DNA of 8,223 nt. It comes from Endomicrobiia bacterium (GTDB lineage: Bacteria; Elusimicrobiota; Endomicrobiia; PHAN01). The position numbers were made by a program, and so were the translations under genes. Where the stretch lies: assembly GCA_030018875.1 (NCBI GenBank), contig JASEHK010000057.1, positions 1 to 8,223 on the forward strand. The letters are read 5' to 3'. The notes below the pieces were generated by a model. That model made no database searches, was not told the origin of the DNA, and saw only the letters and a list, made by a program, of their open reading frames with translations. This document shows, piece after piece, positions 1 to 5,776 of this stretch (within the stretch, counting starts at the first letter, position 1; each line of letters begins with the position of its first letter).

Positions 1-1309
1 GGCCTTTTATGCGTCCCTGCTTCATAAAACCTTCATAATGGCGCATTATAAGGTGGGACTCTATCTGTCCTATGGTGTCCAACGCGACTCCTACAACTAT
101 AAGAAGCGACGTGCCGCCGAAAAAAAACGGAGCGTCGAATATCTTTCTCATATAATCGGGAAGTATCGCTATCGCCACCACGCCCAAAGCGCCGCCGAGC
201 GTGATTCTCTCGACTATCTTTTGAATATACTCCGCCGTGTGCTCGCCGGGACGGATGCCCGGAATGAACCCGCCGGATTTTTTCATGTTTTCCGCCAGGT
301 CAACCGGATTGAACGCGACAGAAGTATAAAAGTAACAGAAGAACACGATGAGCGCGGCGAAGACGGCCTCGTAAATAAGGCCGCCGCGGGTCCAAATGTC
401 TGAGAATCTCTGCGCCCAGACGGCCTCGGGGAAAAACTGAGTCAGCGTCATAGGAAGAGACAACAGAGAAACCGCGAATATCACCGCTATGACGCCCGAC
501 TGCTCGACCTTAAGAGGCAAAAACGTGCTGGCCCCGCCGTACATCTTGCGTCCGACGACGCGCTTGGCGTACTGCACGGGAATTTTTCTTTGCGCCGTTT
601 CAAGCCACACGACCAAACCTATCACGACGACGACCACTGCAAGCATCAAAAGAACGGCCAGTATGGAGCGTTCGTCATTTCTTAAAAGATCTATTACGCC
701 CTTGACGGCCGAGGGGAACCGGTCTATGATACCGGCGAATATTATAAGAGAAATGCCGTTGCCTATTCCGAACTCCGTTATCTGCTCGCCCAGCCACATA
801 ACGAATACCGTGCCGGCGATAAGCGTAATCACCGTCATCGCAAACCAGCCGAAAGTTGGGTTCAGCACTATGCTTCCGCCGCCCGGCACCGGCATTTTGG
901 AGACGGCTATGCTTAATCCTATGGCCTGCACCGTCGCCAGAATAAGGGTAAAATATCTGGTTATCTGGTTCATCTTCTTGCGCCCGCTCTCGCCTTCTTT
1001 CGAGAGGCGGTCGAGGTAAGGTATTATGTGCGCGCCCTGAACTAATGACATTATGATGGACGCATTTATATAGGGCATTATGCCGAGTGAAAATATCGAA
1101 AGCTGACTCAGCGCTCCGCCGGAAAACATATCCATGAAACCCAGAAGGGACCTGGAATGCTGCTCGAAAAGGGCCTTCAGCGCCTGAGCGTTCACGGCGG
1201 GCAAAGGAATAAACGCGCCGACGCGATACGCCGCTATCACGCCTATCGTAACGAATATGCGCCTTTTTAATTCCGGTACTTTGAATATGTCGCCGAACGA
1301 TTTGAGCAT
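1..1309 (-). CDS. secY: SecY, preprotein translocase channel subunit (3' end cut by window edge)
   Basis: SecY forms the protein-conducting channel of the SecYEG translocase in the cytoplasmic membrane. The frame is open from ATG at 1309 to the left edge: 436 codons, no stop. The family is usually 430-450 residues, so only a few residues are missing. Visible marks are the N-terminus MLKSFGDIFKVPELKRRI; the TM2 region LGIMPYINASIIM (about residues 76-88); the signature WLGEQITEFGIGNGIS (172-187); the cytosolic loop RKIPVQYAKR (241-250); GGFIPGIRPG, with R353 matching the conserved C5-loop arginine; and a last helix with VGVALDTIGQIESH. The usual PLKVN-AGVIP motif reads PLKVEQSGVIA here. An in-frame stop lies a few codons upstream and there is no earlier ATG, so the start is firm. 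It follows L5 after 106 nt, the position secY usually takes after L15. No Shine-Dalgarno sequence is visible. Confidence 0.97.
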   Translation of the reverse strand, partial: MLKSFGDIFKVPELKRRIFVTIGVIAAYRVGAFIPLPAVNAQALKALFEQHSRSLLGFMDMFSGGALSQLSIFSLGIMPYINASIIMSLVQGAHIIPYLDRLSKEGESGRKKMNQITRYFTLILATVQAIGLSIAVSKMPVPGGGSIVLNPTFGWFAMTVITLIAGTVFVMWLGEQITEFGIGNGISLIIFAGIIDRFPSAVKGVIDLLRNDERSILAVLLMLAVVVVVIGLVVWLETAQRKIPVQYAKRVVGRKMYGGASTFLPLKVEQSGVIAVIFAVSLLSLPMTLTQFFPEAVWAQRFSDIWTRGGLIYEAVFAALIVFFCYFYTSVAFNPVDLAENMKKSGGFIPGIRPGEHTAEYIQKIVERITLGGALGVVAIAILPDYMRKIFDAPFFFGGTSLLIVVGVALDTIGQIESHLIMRHYEGFMKQGRIKG

Positions 1310-1332
1310 AAAATCAGGATTTAAGGATTAAG
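1310..1332 (-). repeat. Degenerate tandem repeat abutting the secY start codon
   Basis: Read in the mRNA sense this is three adjacent degenerate units, CTTAATC, CTTAAATC and CTGATTTT, ending directly at the secY ATG. The plus strand of the same stretch (AGGATTTAAGGATTAAG) closely resembles the minus-strand AGGATTA array between S14 and S8, so the two are copies in opposite orientation. It occupies the place where a Shine-Dalgarno sequence would be expected. Confidence 0.6.
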
Positions 1333-1415
1333 AAATAAAGTTCAAGTTCCCTGAGCGTTCAATCCCGCTCTGCGATGCTTACTCTTTTCTGCGGCCAATG
1401 ACACCAATAACGGCG

Positions 1416-1997
1416 CTATCTTTTCTTAAAAGGCAGCCCGAAAAGTCTTAAGAGTTCCATGGCTTCTTCGTCGCCGTCTGCCGTGGTGCATATCGTAATA
1501 TTCATCCCGCGCGGGTGATCGGATTTTTCCACGTTGATCTCAGGGAAGATATACTGCTCGTTGAGGCCCAGATTGTAGTTGCCCTGTCCGTCGAACGACT
1601 TGGGCTCCACGCCCTTGAAGTCGCGGATGCGGGGCATCGCGATTTTAATCAATCTCTCCAGAAACTCGTACATTCTGTCGCGTCGAAGGGTTACTTTTAA
1701 TCCAATTGGCATTCCCTTTCTCAACTTAAAATTGGATATGTCTTCCTTTGAGCGGCGAATCTGGGGTTTCTGGGCGGCTATAAGCGTCAACTCCGCGGAT
1801 GCGGTGTCAAGCGCCTTGATGTTTTCTTTGGCTTCGCCAACGCCTATGTTTATCACTATCTTGGATATCTTCGGAACTTCGAAGAAATTCTTATACCCGA
1901 ACTTAGACTTCATCGCTGGGACTATTTTTTCGGCGTAGTCTTTTTTTAGATTGGGGACGTAGTCTTTTTTTAGATCGAGAGTATAATCGGTTTTCAT
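1416..1997 (-). CDS. rplE: 50S ribosomal protein L5 (uL5), displaced in the operon
   Basis: L5 binds 5S rRNA and helps form the central protuberance of the large subunit, contacting the P-site tRNA. Family marks include KIVINIGVGEAKEN (about 46-59), LTLIAAQKPQIRRSK (about 70-84), FKLRKGMPIGLKVTLR, DRMYEFLERL, SFDGQGNYNLGL, EQYIFPEI and the ending LLRLFGLPFKKR. It has 193 residues against the usual 179-180. The excess is at the N-terminus, where an 8-residue unit is repeated (LKKDYVPN, LKKDYAEK, preceded by a degenerate MKTDY copy). The ATG at 1997 is 5 nt after the L15 stop. The nearest Shine-Dalgarno-like match is an AAGG about 10 nt upstream, inside the end of L15, so translation may be coupled to L15. 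In most bacteria this gene lies between L24 and S14; here it lies between L15 and secY. Confidence 0.98.
   Translation of the reverse strand: MKTDYTLDLKKDYVPNLKKDYAEKIVPAMKSKFGYKNFFEVPKISKIVINIGVGEAKENIKALDTASAELTLIAAQKPQIRRSKEDISNFKLRKGMPIGLKVTLRRDRMYEFLERLIKIAMPRIRDFKGVEPKSFDGQGNYNLGLNEQYIFPEINVEKSDHPRGMNITICTTADGDEEAMELLRLFGLPFKKR
1926..1997 (-). repeat. 24-bp in-frame tandem repeat in the 5' end of rplE
   Basis: The first 72 nt of rplE divide into three 24-nt blocks. Blocks two (1950-1973) and three (1926-1949) share an identical 17-nt core, CTAAAAAAAGACTACG plus flanking bases, and encode LKKDYVPN and LKKDYAEK. Block one (1974-1997) encodes MKTDYTLD and looks like a diverged copy. Each good copy contains a run of seven A. 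The repeat accounts for most of the extra length of this L5 over the family. Confidence 0.8.
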
Positions 1998-2002
1998 AAA
2001 GT

Positions 2003-2461
2003 TTATGCCTTTTTGATTTTGGGTTTTACGGCCGCGCCGCCCGCGGCCTTTATTTTTTCTTCGGCCGACTTCGAAAACTTGTCGGCGGAAACATTGAGTT
2101 TTTTTAAGATGGCGCCGTCGCCTAATATCTTAACGGGCAATGTCTTTGAGATAAGGCCGAGCGCGCGCAGAGCGTCGGCGTCAACGGCGGCGCCGTCGTC
2201 GAACCGTTTTTCGAGATCTCCGACGGACACGGTCTGATAACTTTTGCGAAAAATATTTTTGAAGCCGCTCTTGGGAATCAGCCTCAGAAGAGGCGTCTGA
2301 CCGCCTTCGAAACCGTTCATGGAGCCGTCGCCCGAACGCGCGGTCTGTCCTTTGCCGCCCCGTGTCGAGGAGCGGCCGTGACATCCGCCGCGACCTATAA
2401 GCTTGGACTTTTTCGTAGCGCCGAAAGAGGGCTTGAGATTGCTTAAAACATTAGTGTTCAT
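2003..2461 (-). CDS. rplO: 50S ribosomal protein L15 (uL15)
   Basis: L15 is a late-assembling 50S protein whose extended N-terminal half threads into 23S rRNA. The glycine- and arginine-rich segment IGRGGCHGRSSTRGGKGQ (about 22-39), the GFEGGQTPLLRLIPKSGF signature (about 50-67) and a C-terminal globular part with the LGLISKTLPVKILGDG region identify it. Length is 152, close to the usual 145-150, with a lysine/alanine-rich tail. The N-terminal region carries CHGRSS, where many bacteria have a GxGxGKTxGRG-like stretch. The start is supported by GAGG six nt before the ATG. It follows S5 after 74 nt; the usual intervening gene for L30 is missing. L5 follows 5 nt downstream instead of secY. Confidence 0.97.
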   Translation of the reverse strand: MNTNVLSNLKPSFGATKKSKLIGRGGCHGRSSTRGGKGQTARSGDGSMNGFEGGQTPLLRLIPKSGFKNIFRKSYQTVSVGDLEKRFDDGAAVDADALRALGLISKTLPVKILGDGAILKKLNVSADKFSKSAEEKIKAAGGAAVKPKIKKA

Positions 2462-2488
2462 TTATATCCTCGCGTACAAGGGAAATTA

Positions 2489-2530
2489 TTTTACCTTCTC
2501 CCCTCTCCCTTCTACCTTTTACTTTTTACC
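2489..2530 (-). repeat. Six tandem degenerate heptamers in the S5-L15 gap
   Basis: In the mRNA sense this is six consecutive 7-nt units with no gaps: GGTAAAA, AGTAAAA, GGTAGAA, GGGAGAG, GGGAGAA, GGTAAAA (consensus RGKARAR). The array is pure purine apart from the T positions. It lies where rpmD (L30) normally sits. The L15 ribosome binding site lies just downstream of it. Confidence 0.75.
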
Positions 2531-2535
2531 CGCCG

Positions 2536-3033
2536 TTATGACGTTTTGACGGCGCGCAGTTTTTCCACGTCTTCTTTGGTGCGAAGATGTTTTAACGCAT
2601 CCAGCGTGGCGTAAACCACGTTGAACGCGTTGGCCGAGCCCAGAGATTTAGTAAGTATGTCTTTGATGCCGACCGCGTCGAGCACTGCTCTTACGGCCGC
2701 GCCCGCTATAACGCCCGTGCCCGGAGCCGCTGGCATCAACAACACCATACCGGCTCCGTTTTTGCCGGTGATTTCGTGAGGGATGGTATTTCCTTTAAGT
2801 CGCACGGGGGTCATGATTTTTCTCGCCCGCGCGGAGGCCTTGGCTATCGCCGAAGGAACTTCCTTGGCCTTGCCCAGAGCGGCTCCGACGCGGCCATGAC
2901 CGTCGCCCACGACTACGAGCGCGTTGAAAGAAAATCTCTTGCCGCCTTTAACGACCTTCGCGACACGGTTGATTACGACCGTGGTCTCTTTAAGTTCGGT
3001 TTTCGGCGCGTGGTGATATGCCTGGTTTTCCAT
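2536..3033 (-). CDS. rpsE: 30S ribosomal protein S5 (uS5)
   Basis: S5 sits at the back of the small subunit near the mRNA entry channel and contributes to decoding accuracy. The N-terminal double-stranded-RNA-binding-like domain is seen as VVINRVAKVVKGGKRFSFNA (about 19-38), followed by VVVGDGHGRVGAALGKAKEVPSAIAKA (about 41-67). The C-terminal domain has GTGVIAGAAVRAVLDAVGIKDILTKSLGSANAFNVVYAT (about 105-143). At 165 residues it matches the family (about 160-170). An AGAGGA about 10 nt upstream of the ATG supports the start. The gene is 35 nt after L18, the standard order, but is followed by a repeat-filled gap where L30 is expected. Confidence 0.98.
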   Translation of the reverse strand: MENQAYHHAPKTELKETTVVINRVAKVVKGGKRFSFNALVVVGDGHGRVGAALGKAKEVPSAIAKASARARKIMTPVRLKGNTIPHEITGKNGAGMVLLMPAAPGTGVIAGAAVRAVLDAVGIKDILTKSLGSANAFNVVYATLDALKHLRTKEDVEKLRAVKTS

Positions 3034-3068
3034 GGTTTCTCAAGTCCTCTTGAAGATTCGACGATATT

Positions 3069-3425
3069 TCAAAACTCCACGCCGCTCTTCCTTAAACTTT
3101 CGGCAAAGCTTTTAACGACTCCGTGATACCGTCGGCCCCTGCGGTCGAATACGATTTTCTTAATGTTTTTCTCGGCTAATTTCCTGCCGGCGTACTCGCC
3201 GAGCATAACTGCGGCCGCTATGTTTTTGTGCGATTTGAGATCTTTGAAGTCGGATGAAGCCGTGGTGAAAAGCCCGACGGACAGGCCTGCGGTATCGTCC
3301 ACCGCCTGAGCGTAAAGATACTTGAGACTCTTTTTCAGGGCCAACCGAGGACGCTCTTGCGTGCCGAAGATTTTTTTTCTCGCCCTTTTTATCCGGCGTT
3401 CCATCCGAGATTTCGCTATAGACAT
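3069..3425 (-). CDS. rplR: 50S ribosomal protein L18 (uL18)
   Basis: L18 binds 5S rRNA together with L5 and anchors it in the central protuberance. The basic N-terminus (SRMERRIKRARKKIFGTQERPRL, about 6-28) is followed by the conserved KSLKYLYAQAVDD stretch. The rest includes AAAVMLGEYAGRKLAEKNIKKIVFDRRGRRYHGVVKSFAESLRKSGVEF, ending in the G-x-x-F that is typical of the family. Length 118 is normal. GAGG eight nt before the ATG at 3425 supports the start. It lies between L6 (27 nt upstream) and S5 (35 nt downstream), the standard spc order. Confidence 0.98.
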   Translation of the reverse strand: MSIAKSRMERRIKRARKKIFGTQERPRLALKKSLKYLYAQAVDDTAGLSVGLFTTASSDFKDLKSHKNIAAAVMLGEYAGRKLAEKNIKKIVFDRRGRRYHGVVKSFAESLRKSGVEF

Positions 3426-3452
3426 ACTTTAACCTCTATCTATTCCCATTAT

Positions 3453-4049
3453 TTATTTGCCCGCGGGCGCTCCGGCCGCGCCGGCGGCCTTGCCGGCTTT
3501 CTTGATGATGTGCTCACCCTTGTATCTTATGCCAGTCAATTTATAAGGCTCCGGCGGACGGATTTTTCGGATATTGGCGGCGAACTGTCCGACGCAGTAT
3601 TTGTCTATGCCCGTTATCGTGACGGCCGTTTGTTTGGGATCTACGGCCACCTTGATACCGTCGGGAATCGAGACTTTGACGGGGTGCGTAAAGCCGAGCG
3701 TCATATTAAGATTGTTGCCCTCGACTATCGCCTTGAAACCGACGCCGTGTATTTCGAGCTCTTTGGAAAATCCGACAGTGACGCCGGAAACGGCATTTTT
3801 CACAAGAGCCGCGGCGAGACCGTGAAGGGCTCGCACTTTCGGCGCATCGCCGCCCACGCGCTCGACGGAAATATTTTTGGCTCCAGCCGCCGCGTCGGGA
3901 GTTTTATCGTCGCTTATGACAAGATTTATGCCTTCGGGAACGCTCTGTTTTATTGTGCCCAGCGGTCCTTTGACCTCAAGCGTTTTATCTTTCAGAACGG
4001 CCGTGACTTTTTCGGGTATTTTTATGGGCTTCTTGGCTAATCTCGACAT
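3453..4049 (-). CDS. rplF: 50S ribosomal protein L6 (uL6)
   Basis: L6 binds 23S rRNA near the sarcin-ricin loop and the elongation factor site. The two-repeat fold is visible: MSRLAKKPIKIPEKV and LEVKGPLGTIKQ in the first repeat, then VKNAVSGVTVGFSKELEIHGVGFKA leading to the second. The C-terminal signature GQFAANIRKIRPPEPYKLTGIRYKGEHI (about 154-181) is clear. Length is 198 against the usual 178-180. The excess comes from a short alanine-rich insertion near DAAAGAKN (about 52-59) and a tail of Ala, Gly and Pro (AGAAGAPAGK). The position usually reading GKGIRYKGE is LTGIRYKGE. GAGG seven nt before the ATG supports the start. A 52-nt gap with a hairpin separates it from S8. Confidence 0.98.
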   Translation of the reverse strand: MSRLAKKPIKIPEKVTAVLKDKTLEVKGPLGTIKQSVPEGINLVISDDKTPDAAAGAKNISVERVGGDAPKVRALHGLAAALVKNAVSGVTVGFSKELEIHGVGFKAIVEGNNLNMTLGFTHPVKVSIPDGIKVAVDPKQTAVTITGIDKYCVGQFAANIRKIRPPEPYKLTGIRYKGEHIIKKAGKAAGAAGAPAGK

Positions 4050-4069
4050 ATTTCGTCCTCTATTTTCCC

Positions 4070-4085
4070 TCTCCCTTGCGGGAGA
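4070..4085 (-). other. Small hairpin with GCAA tetraloop before rplF
   Basis: In the mRNA sense TCTCCC pairs perfectly with GGGAGA around a GCAA loop, which is a stable GNRA-type tetraloop. Two G-U pairs could extend the stem. It lies in the S8-L6 gap, upstream of the L6 ribosome binding site. No run of U follows it, so it is not an intrinsic terminator. Its function is unknown; it could affect mRNA stability or translation initiation at rplF. Confidence 0.45.
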
Positions 4086-4101
4086 AATTACTTACCTGAC
4101 G

Positions 4102-4500
4102 TTACCAGATGTATCCCATCACTTCTCCGCCGAGTCCGGCCTCGCGCGCTTTGCGGGCCGTCATTATGCCTTTGGAAGTGGATACTATCACGACGGACAT
4201 GCCTCGACGCAACCGCGGAAGCTCCGACGCCGCATCATATATTCTGCGACCGGGCGTGGAGAGGCGCTTGATTTCTTTTATGACGGCCTCTTTCTGCGGT
4301 GTGTATTTAAGATACACTCTCAAAATACCCTGCTTGTAATCGTCTATCACTTTGTAATTTGAGATGAAACCCTCTTCCTTGAGTATCTTGGATACGGCGA
4401 TCTTCGTTTTGGACGCGGGAACGTCCACTTTTTCTTTTAGTTTTGCGTTGGCGTTTCTTATCGCCGTGAAGAAATCGGCGACCGGATCTATTATTGGCAT
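4102..4500 (-). CDS. rpsH: 30S ribosomal protein S8 (uS8)
   Basis: S8 binds helix 21 of 16S rRNA and organises the central domain of the small subunit. Family marks are DPVADFFTAIRNANAK (about 5-20), VPASKTKIAVSKILKEEGFI (about 27-46), a central KRLSTPGRRIY, and the C-terminal signature RGMSVVIVSTSKGIMTARKAREAGLGGEVMGYIW (about 99-132). Length 132 is normal. The start is set by AAGGTGG a few nt upstream of the ATG at 4500. In E. coli S8 also represses its own operon by binding mRNA around the start of the L5 gene; here L5 is elsewhere, so that site cannot be in its usual place. It follows S14 after 66 nt. Confidence 0.98.
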   Translation of the reverse strand: MPIIDPVADFFTAIRNANAKLKEKVDVPASKTKIAVSKILKEEGFISNYKVIDDYKQGILRVYLKYTPQKEAVIKEIKRLSTPGRRIYDAASELPRLRRGMSVVIVSTSKGIMTARKAREAGLGGEVMGYIW

Positions 4501-4514
4501 ATTACCACCTTTTT

Positions 4515-4544
4515 TAAGAATTAAGTTTTTCGTCTTAATCCTTA
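4515..4544 (-). other. 11-bp hairpin just upstream of the rpsH ribosome binding site
   Basis: In the mRNA sense TAAGGATTAAG (4534-4544) pairs with CTTAATTCTTA (4515-4525) around the 8-nt loop ACGAAAAA. All 11 positions pair, one of them as G-U. The 5' arm contains the third AGGATTA unit of the adjacent repeat. The AAGGTGG ribosome binding site of rpsH follows within about 5 nt of the stem. An A-rich run follows, not a U run, so this is not a terminator. A role in controlling S8 translation is possible but is inference. Confidence 0.45.
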
Positions 4545-4560
4545 CTTAATCCTTAATCCT
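4536..4560 (-). repeat. AGGATTA heptamer repeat in the S14-S8 gap
   Basis: Three identical AGGATTA units in the mRNA sense: 4554-4560, 4547-4553 and 4536-4542, the first two directly adjacent and the third after a 4-nt AGTA insert. A related copy in the opposite orientation lies at 1310-1332, next to secY. Confidence 0.7.
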
Positions 4561-4566
4561 GCTTTC

Positions 4567-4752
4567 TTACCAGCTCGATTTGCGCACGCCCGGGATTTCT
4601 CCTCGGTGCGCAAGTTTTCTGAAGCATATTCTGCACACGCCGAAGTCACTCATGAATCCGCGGGCTCGACCGCACAGCGAGCAGCGATTGCGTTTACGGG
4701 TCGAAAATTTCGGCGGCTTTTTCGCTTTAGCCATCCATGCTATCGTTGCCAT
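4567..4752 (-). CDS. rpsZ: 30S ribosomal protein S14, zinc-binding short form (uS14)
   Basis: S14 is a small protein of the 30S head. This is the short (61 aa) zinc form: cysteines at 24 and 27 (CSLC) and at 40 and 43 (CRIC) form the two CxxC knuckles. The C-terminal REIP-like block reads LAHRGEIPGVRKSSW, typical of the family. The short form contrasts with the long zinc-free S14 of E. coli. The ATG at 4752 has GGAG close upstream, and the whole L24-S14 junction is only 9 nt (GGAGAAACG). That tight junction is where most bacteria carry rplE, so L5 has been cleanly lost from this site. Confidence 0.98.
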   Translation of the reverse strand: MATIAWMAKAKKPPKFSTRKRNRCSLCGRARGFMSDFGVCRICFRKLAHRGEIPGVRKSSW

Positions 4753-4761
4753 CGTTTCTCC

Positions 4762-5091
4762 TTAAAGAATGACCTCGCCGCAATTCTTGCAAATACGTAT
4801 CTTTTTGCCGTCGGCGAGGCGGTCGAACTTGACTTTGGTCGGACGGGCGCATTTCTGGCAAATTACCGCGAGTTTGGAAATCGCCACGGGGCGTTCTATC
4901 TCTACTCTGCCGCCGGGGTCGCTCTGAGTGGGCTTCTTGTGTTTTATCGCGATATTGATTTTAGAAACTATCGCGCGGGTCTTAATTTTGGATAGAGCCG
5001 CTCCGAGCATAATTTCAAGAACCTCGCCGGACTTTCCTTTGTCGTCGCCGGCGATGACCATCACTTTGTCTTTCTTTTTTATGTGCAGCAT
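4762..5091 (-). CDS. rplX: 50S ribosomal protein L24 (uL24) with zinc-ribbon-like C-terminus
   Basis: L24 is an early 50S assembly protein binding the 5' domain of 23S rRNA. The KOW motif is at the N-terminus: KKKDKVMVIAGDDKGKSGEVLEI (about 5-27). Later come INIAIKHKKPTQSDPGG and VEIERPVAISK. The C-terminal half holds four cysteines, C78/C81 and C101/C104, in CxxC pairs (CQKC, CKNC), as in many bacteria outside the E. coli group. The segment before INIAIKHKKP is less conserved than usual. Length 109 is within the family range. The ATG at 5091 is 2 nt after the L14 stop, with GAGGTG inside the last codons of L14, so translation is probably coupled. Confidence 0.98.
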   Translation of the reverse strand: MLHIKKKDKVMVIAGDDKGKSGEVLEIMLGAALSKIKTRAIVSKINIAIKHKKPTQSDPGGRVEIERPVAISKLAVICQKCARPTKVKFDRLADGKKIRICKNCGEVIL

Positions 5092-5093
5092 TA

Positions 5094-5462
5094 TTAAATC
5101 ACCTCGGGAGCCAGAGATATTATTTTAAGATAGTTTTTCTCGCGGAGCTCTCTGGCTACTGGGCCGAATATTCGCGTGCCGCGAGGCTCGCCGTTATCGT
5201 CTATGACCACGGCGGCGTTGTCGTCGAACTTGATATATGTTCCGTCGGGACGGCGCTTTTCCTTCTTGGTTCTTACCACGACGGCCTTTACGACTTCGCC
5301 CTTTTTGATGGCGGCGAAAGGAGTGGCTACCTGAACCGACGCCACTATGACATCGCCGATGGACGCATATCTTCTGTCGGAGCCTCCGAGCATGCGGAAA
5401 CATCTTATCGTGCGGGCTCCGGAGTTGTCGGCTACTTTTAAGATGGAACGTTCCTGTATCAT
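5094..5462 (-). CDS. rplN: 50S ribosomal protein L14 (uL14)
   Basis: L14 lies at the subunit interface, forms an intersubunit bridge with 16S rRNA, and is the docking site of the silencing factor RsfS in many bacteria. Characteristic segments are MIQERSILKVADNSGARTIRC (start), IGDVIVASVQVATP, KKGEVVKAVVVRTKKEKRRPDGTYIKFDDNAAVVI, and the end RGTRIFGPVARELREKNYLKIISLAPEVI. Length 122 matches the family exactly, with no insertion or tail. It is 15 nt after S17. The upstream sequence has only a weak Shine-Dalgarno match (GGGA about 10 nt away). Confidence 0.99.
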   Translation of the reverse strand: MIQERSILKVADNSGARTIRCFRMLGGSDRRYASIGDVIVASVQVATPFAAIKKGEVVKAVVVRTKKEKRRPDGTYIKFDDNAAVVIDDNGEPRGTRIFGPVARELREKNYLKIISLAPEVI

Positions 5463-5477
5463 GGGTTTATCCCGTTA

Positions 5478-5774
5478 TTATTTTTCTTTGGGGGCGGACG
5501 CAGCGCCGCCCGAAGAAGTCCGTGCCGCGGCGCCCGCGGATTTTGTTACTGAAAGCACTTCCCACCTCTTGGTTTTAGAGAGCGGCTTGGTTTCGGATAT
5601 CGTTACGTAATCGCCGGCGCGGCTCGCGTTATTTTCGTCGTGAACGTGAACCTTCGTGGTGCGACGCATGACTTTTTGATATTTGGGATGGGCAAACACG
5701 CGCTCAATCTCGACGACGCGCGTCTTGACCATTTTGTCGCTGACGACTTTACCCTGAAGTATTTTTCTTGCCAT
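5478..5774 (-). CDS. rpsQ: 30S ribosomal protein S17 (uS17)
   Basis: S17 is an OB-fold protein that binds the 5' domain of 16S rRNA early in assembly. Segments: LQGKVVSDKMVKTRVVEIERVFAHPKYQKVMRRTTKVHVHDE (about 6-47), AGDYVTISETKPLSKTKRWEVLSV (about 53-76). Length is 98 against 80-90; the extra residues form an Ala/Ser/Gly-rich C-terminal tail (AGAAARTSSGGAASAPKEK). The ATG at 5774 is 2 nt after the L29 stop. A GAGG lies about 12 nt upstream, inside the end of L29, so initiation is likely coupled to L29. Confidence 0.98.
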   Translation of the reverse strand: MARKILQGKVVSDKMVKTRVVEIERVFAHPKYQKVMRRTTKVHVHDENNASRAGDYVTISETKPLSKTKRWEVLSVTKSAGAAARTSSGGAASAPKEK

Positions 5775-5776
5775 AT

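Noticed and set aside
489..1019. Plus-strand open frame of 176 codons
   Set aside because: It is antisense to the conserved secY coding region and shows no recognisable family.
1338..1366. Sigma70-like promoter before secY (TTGAAC, 17 nt, TTTATT)
   Set aside because: Only four of six matches in each box, in AT-rich repeat-bearing sequence; too weak to call.
1416..1997. Second, horizontally acquired copy of L5
   Set aside because: The usual site between L24 and S14 is empty and this L5 is a complete, ordinary bacterial L5, so relocation explains it better; acquisition cannot be excluded without a tree.
3357..4040. Plus-strand open frame of 227 codons
   Set aside because: It is antisense to the L18 start and L6, both of which match their families on the minus strand.
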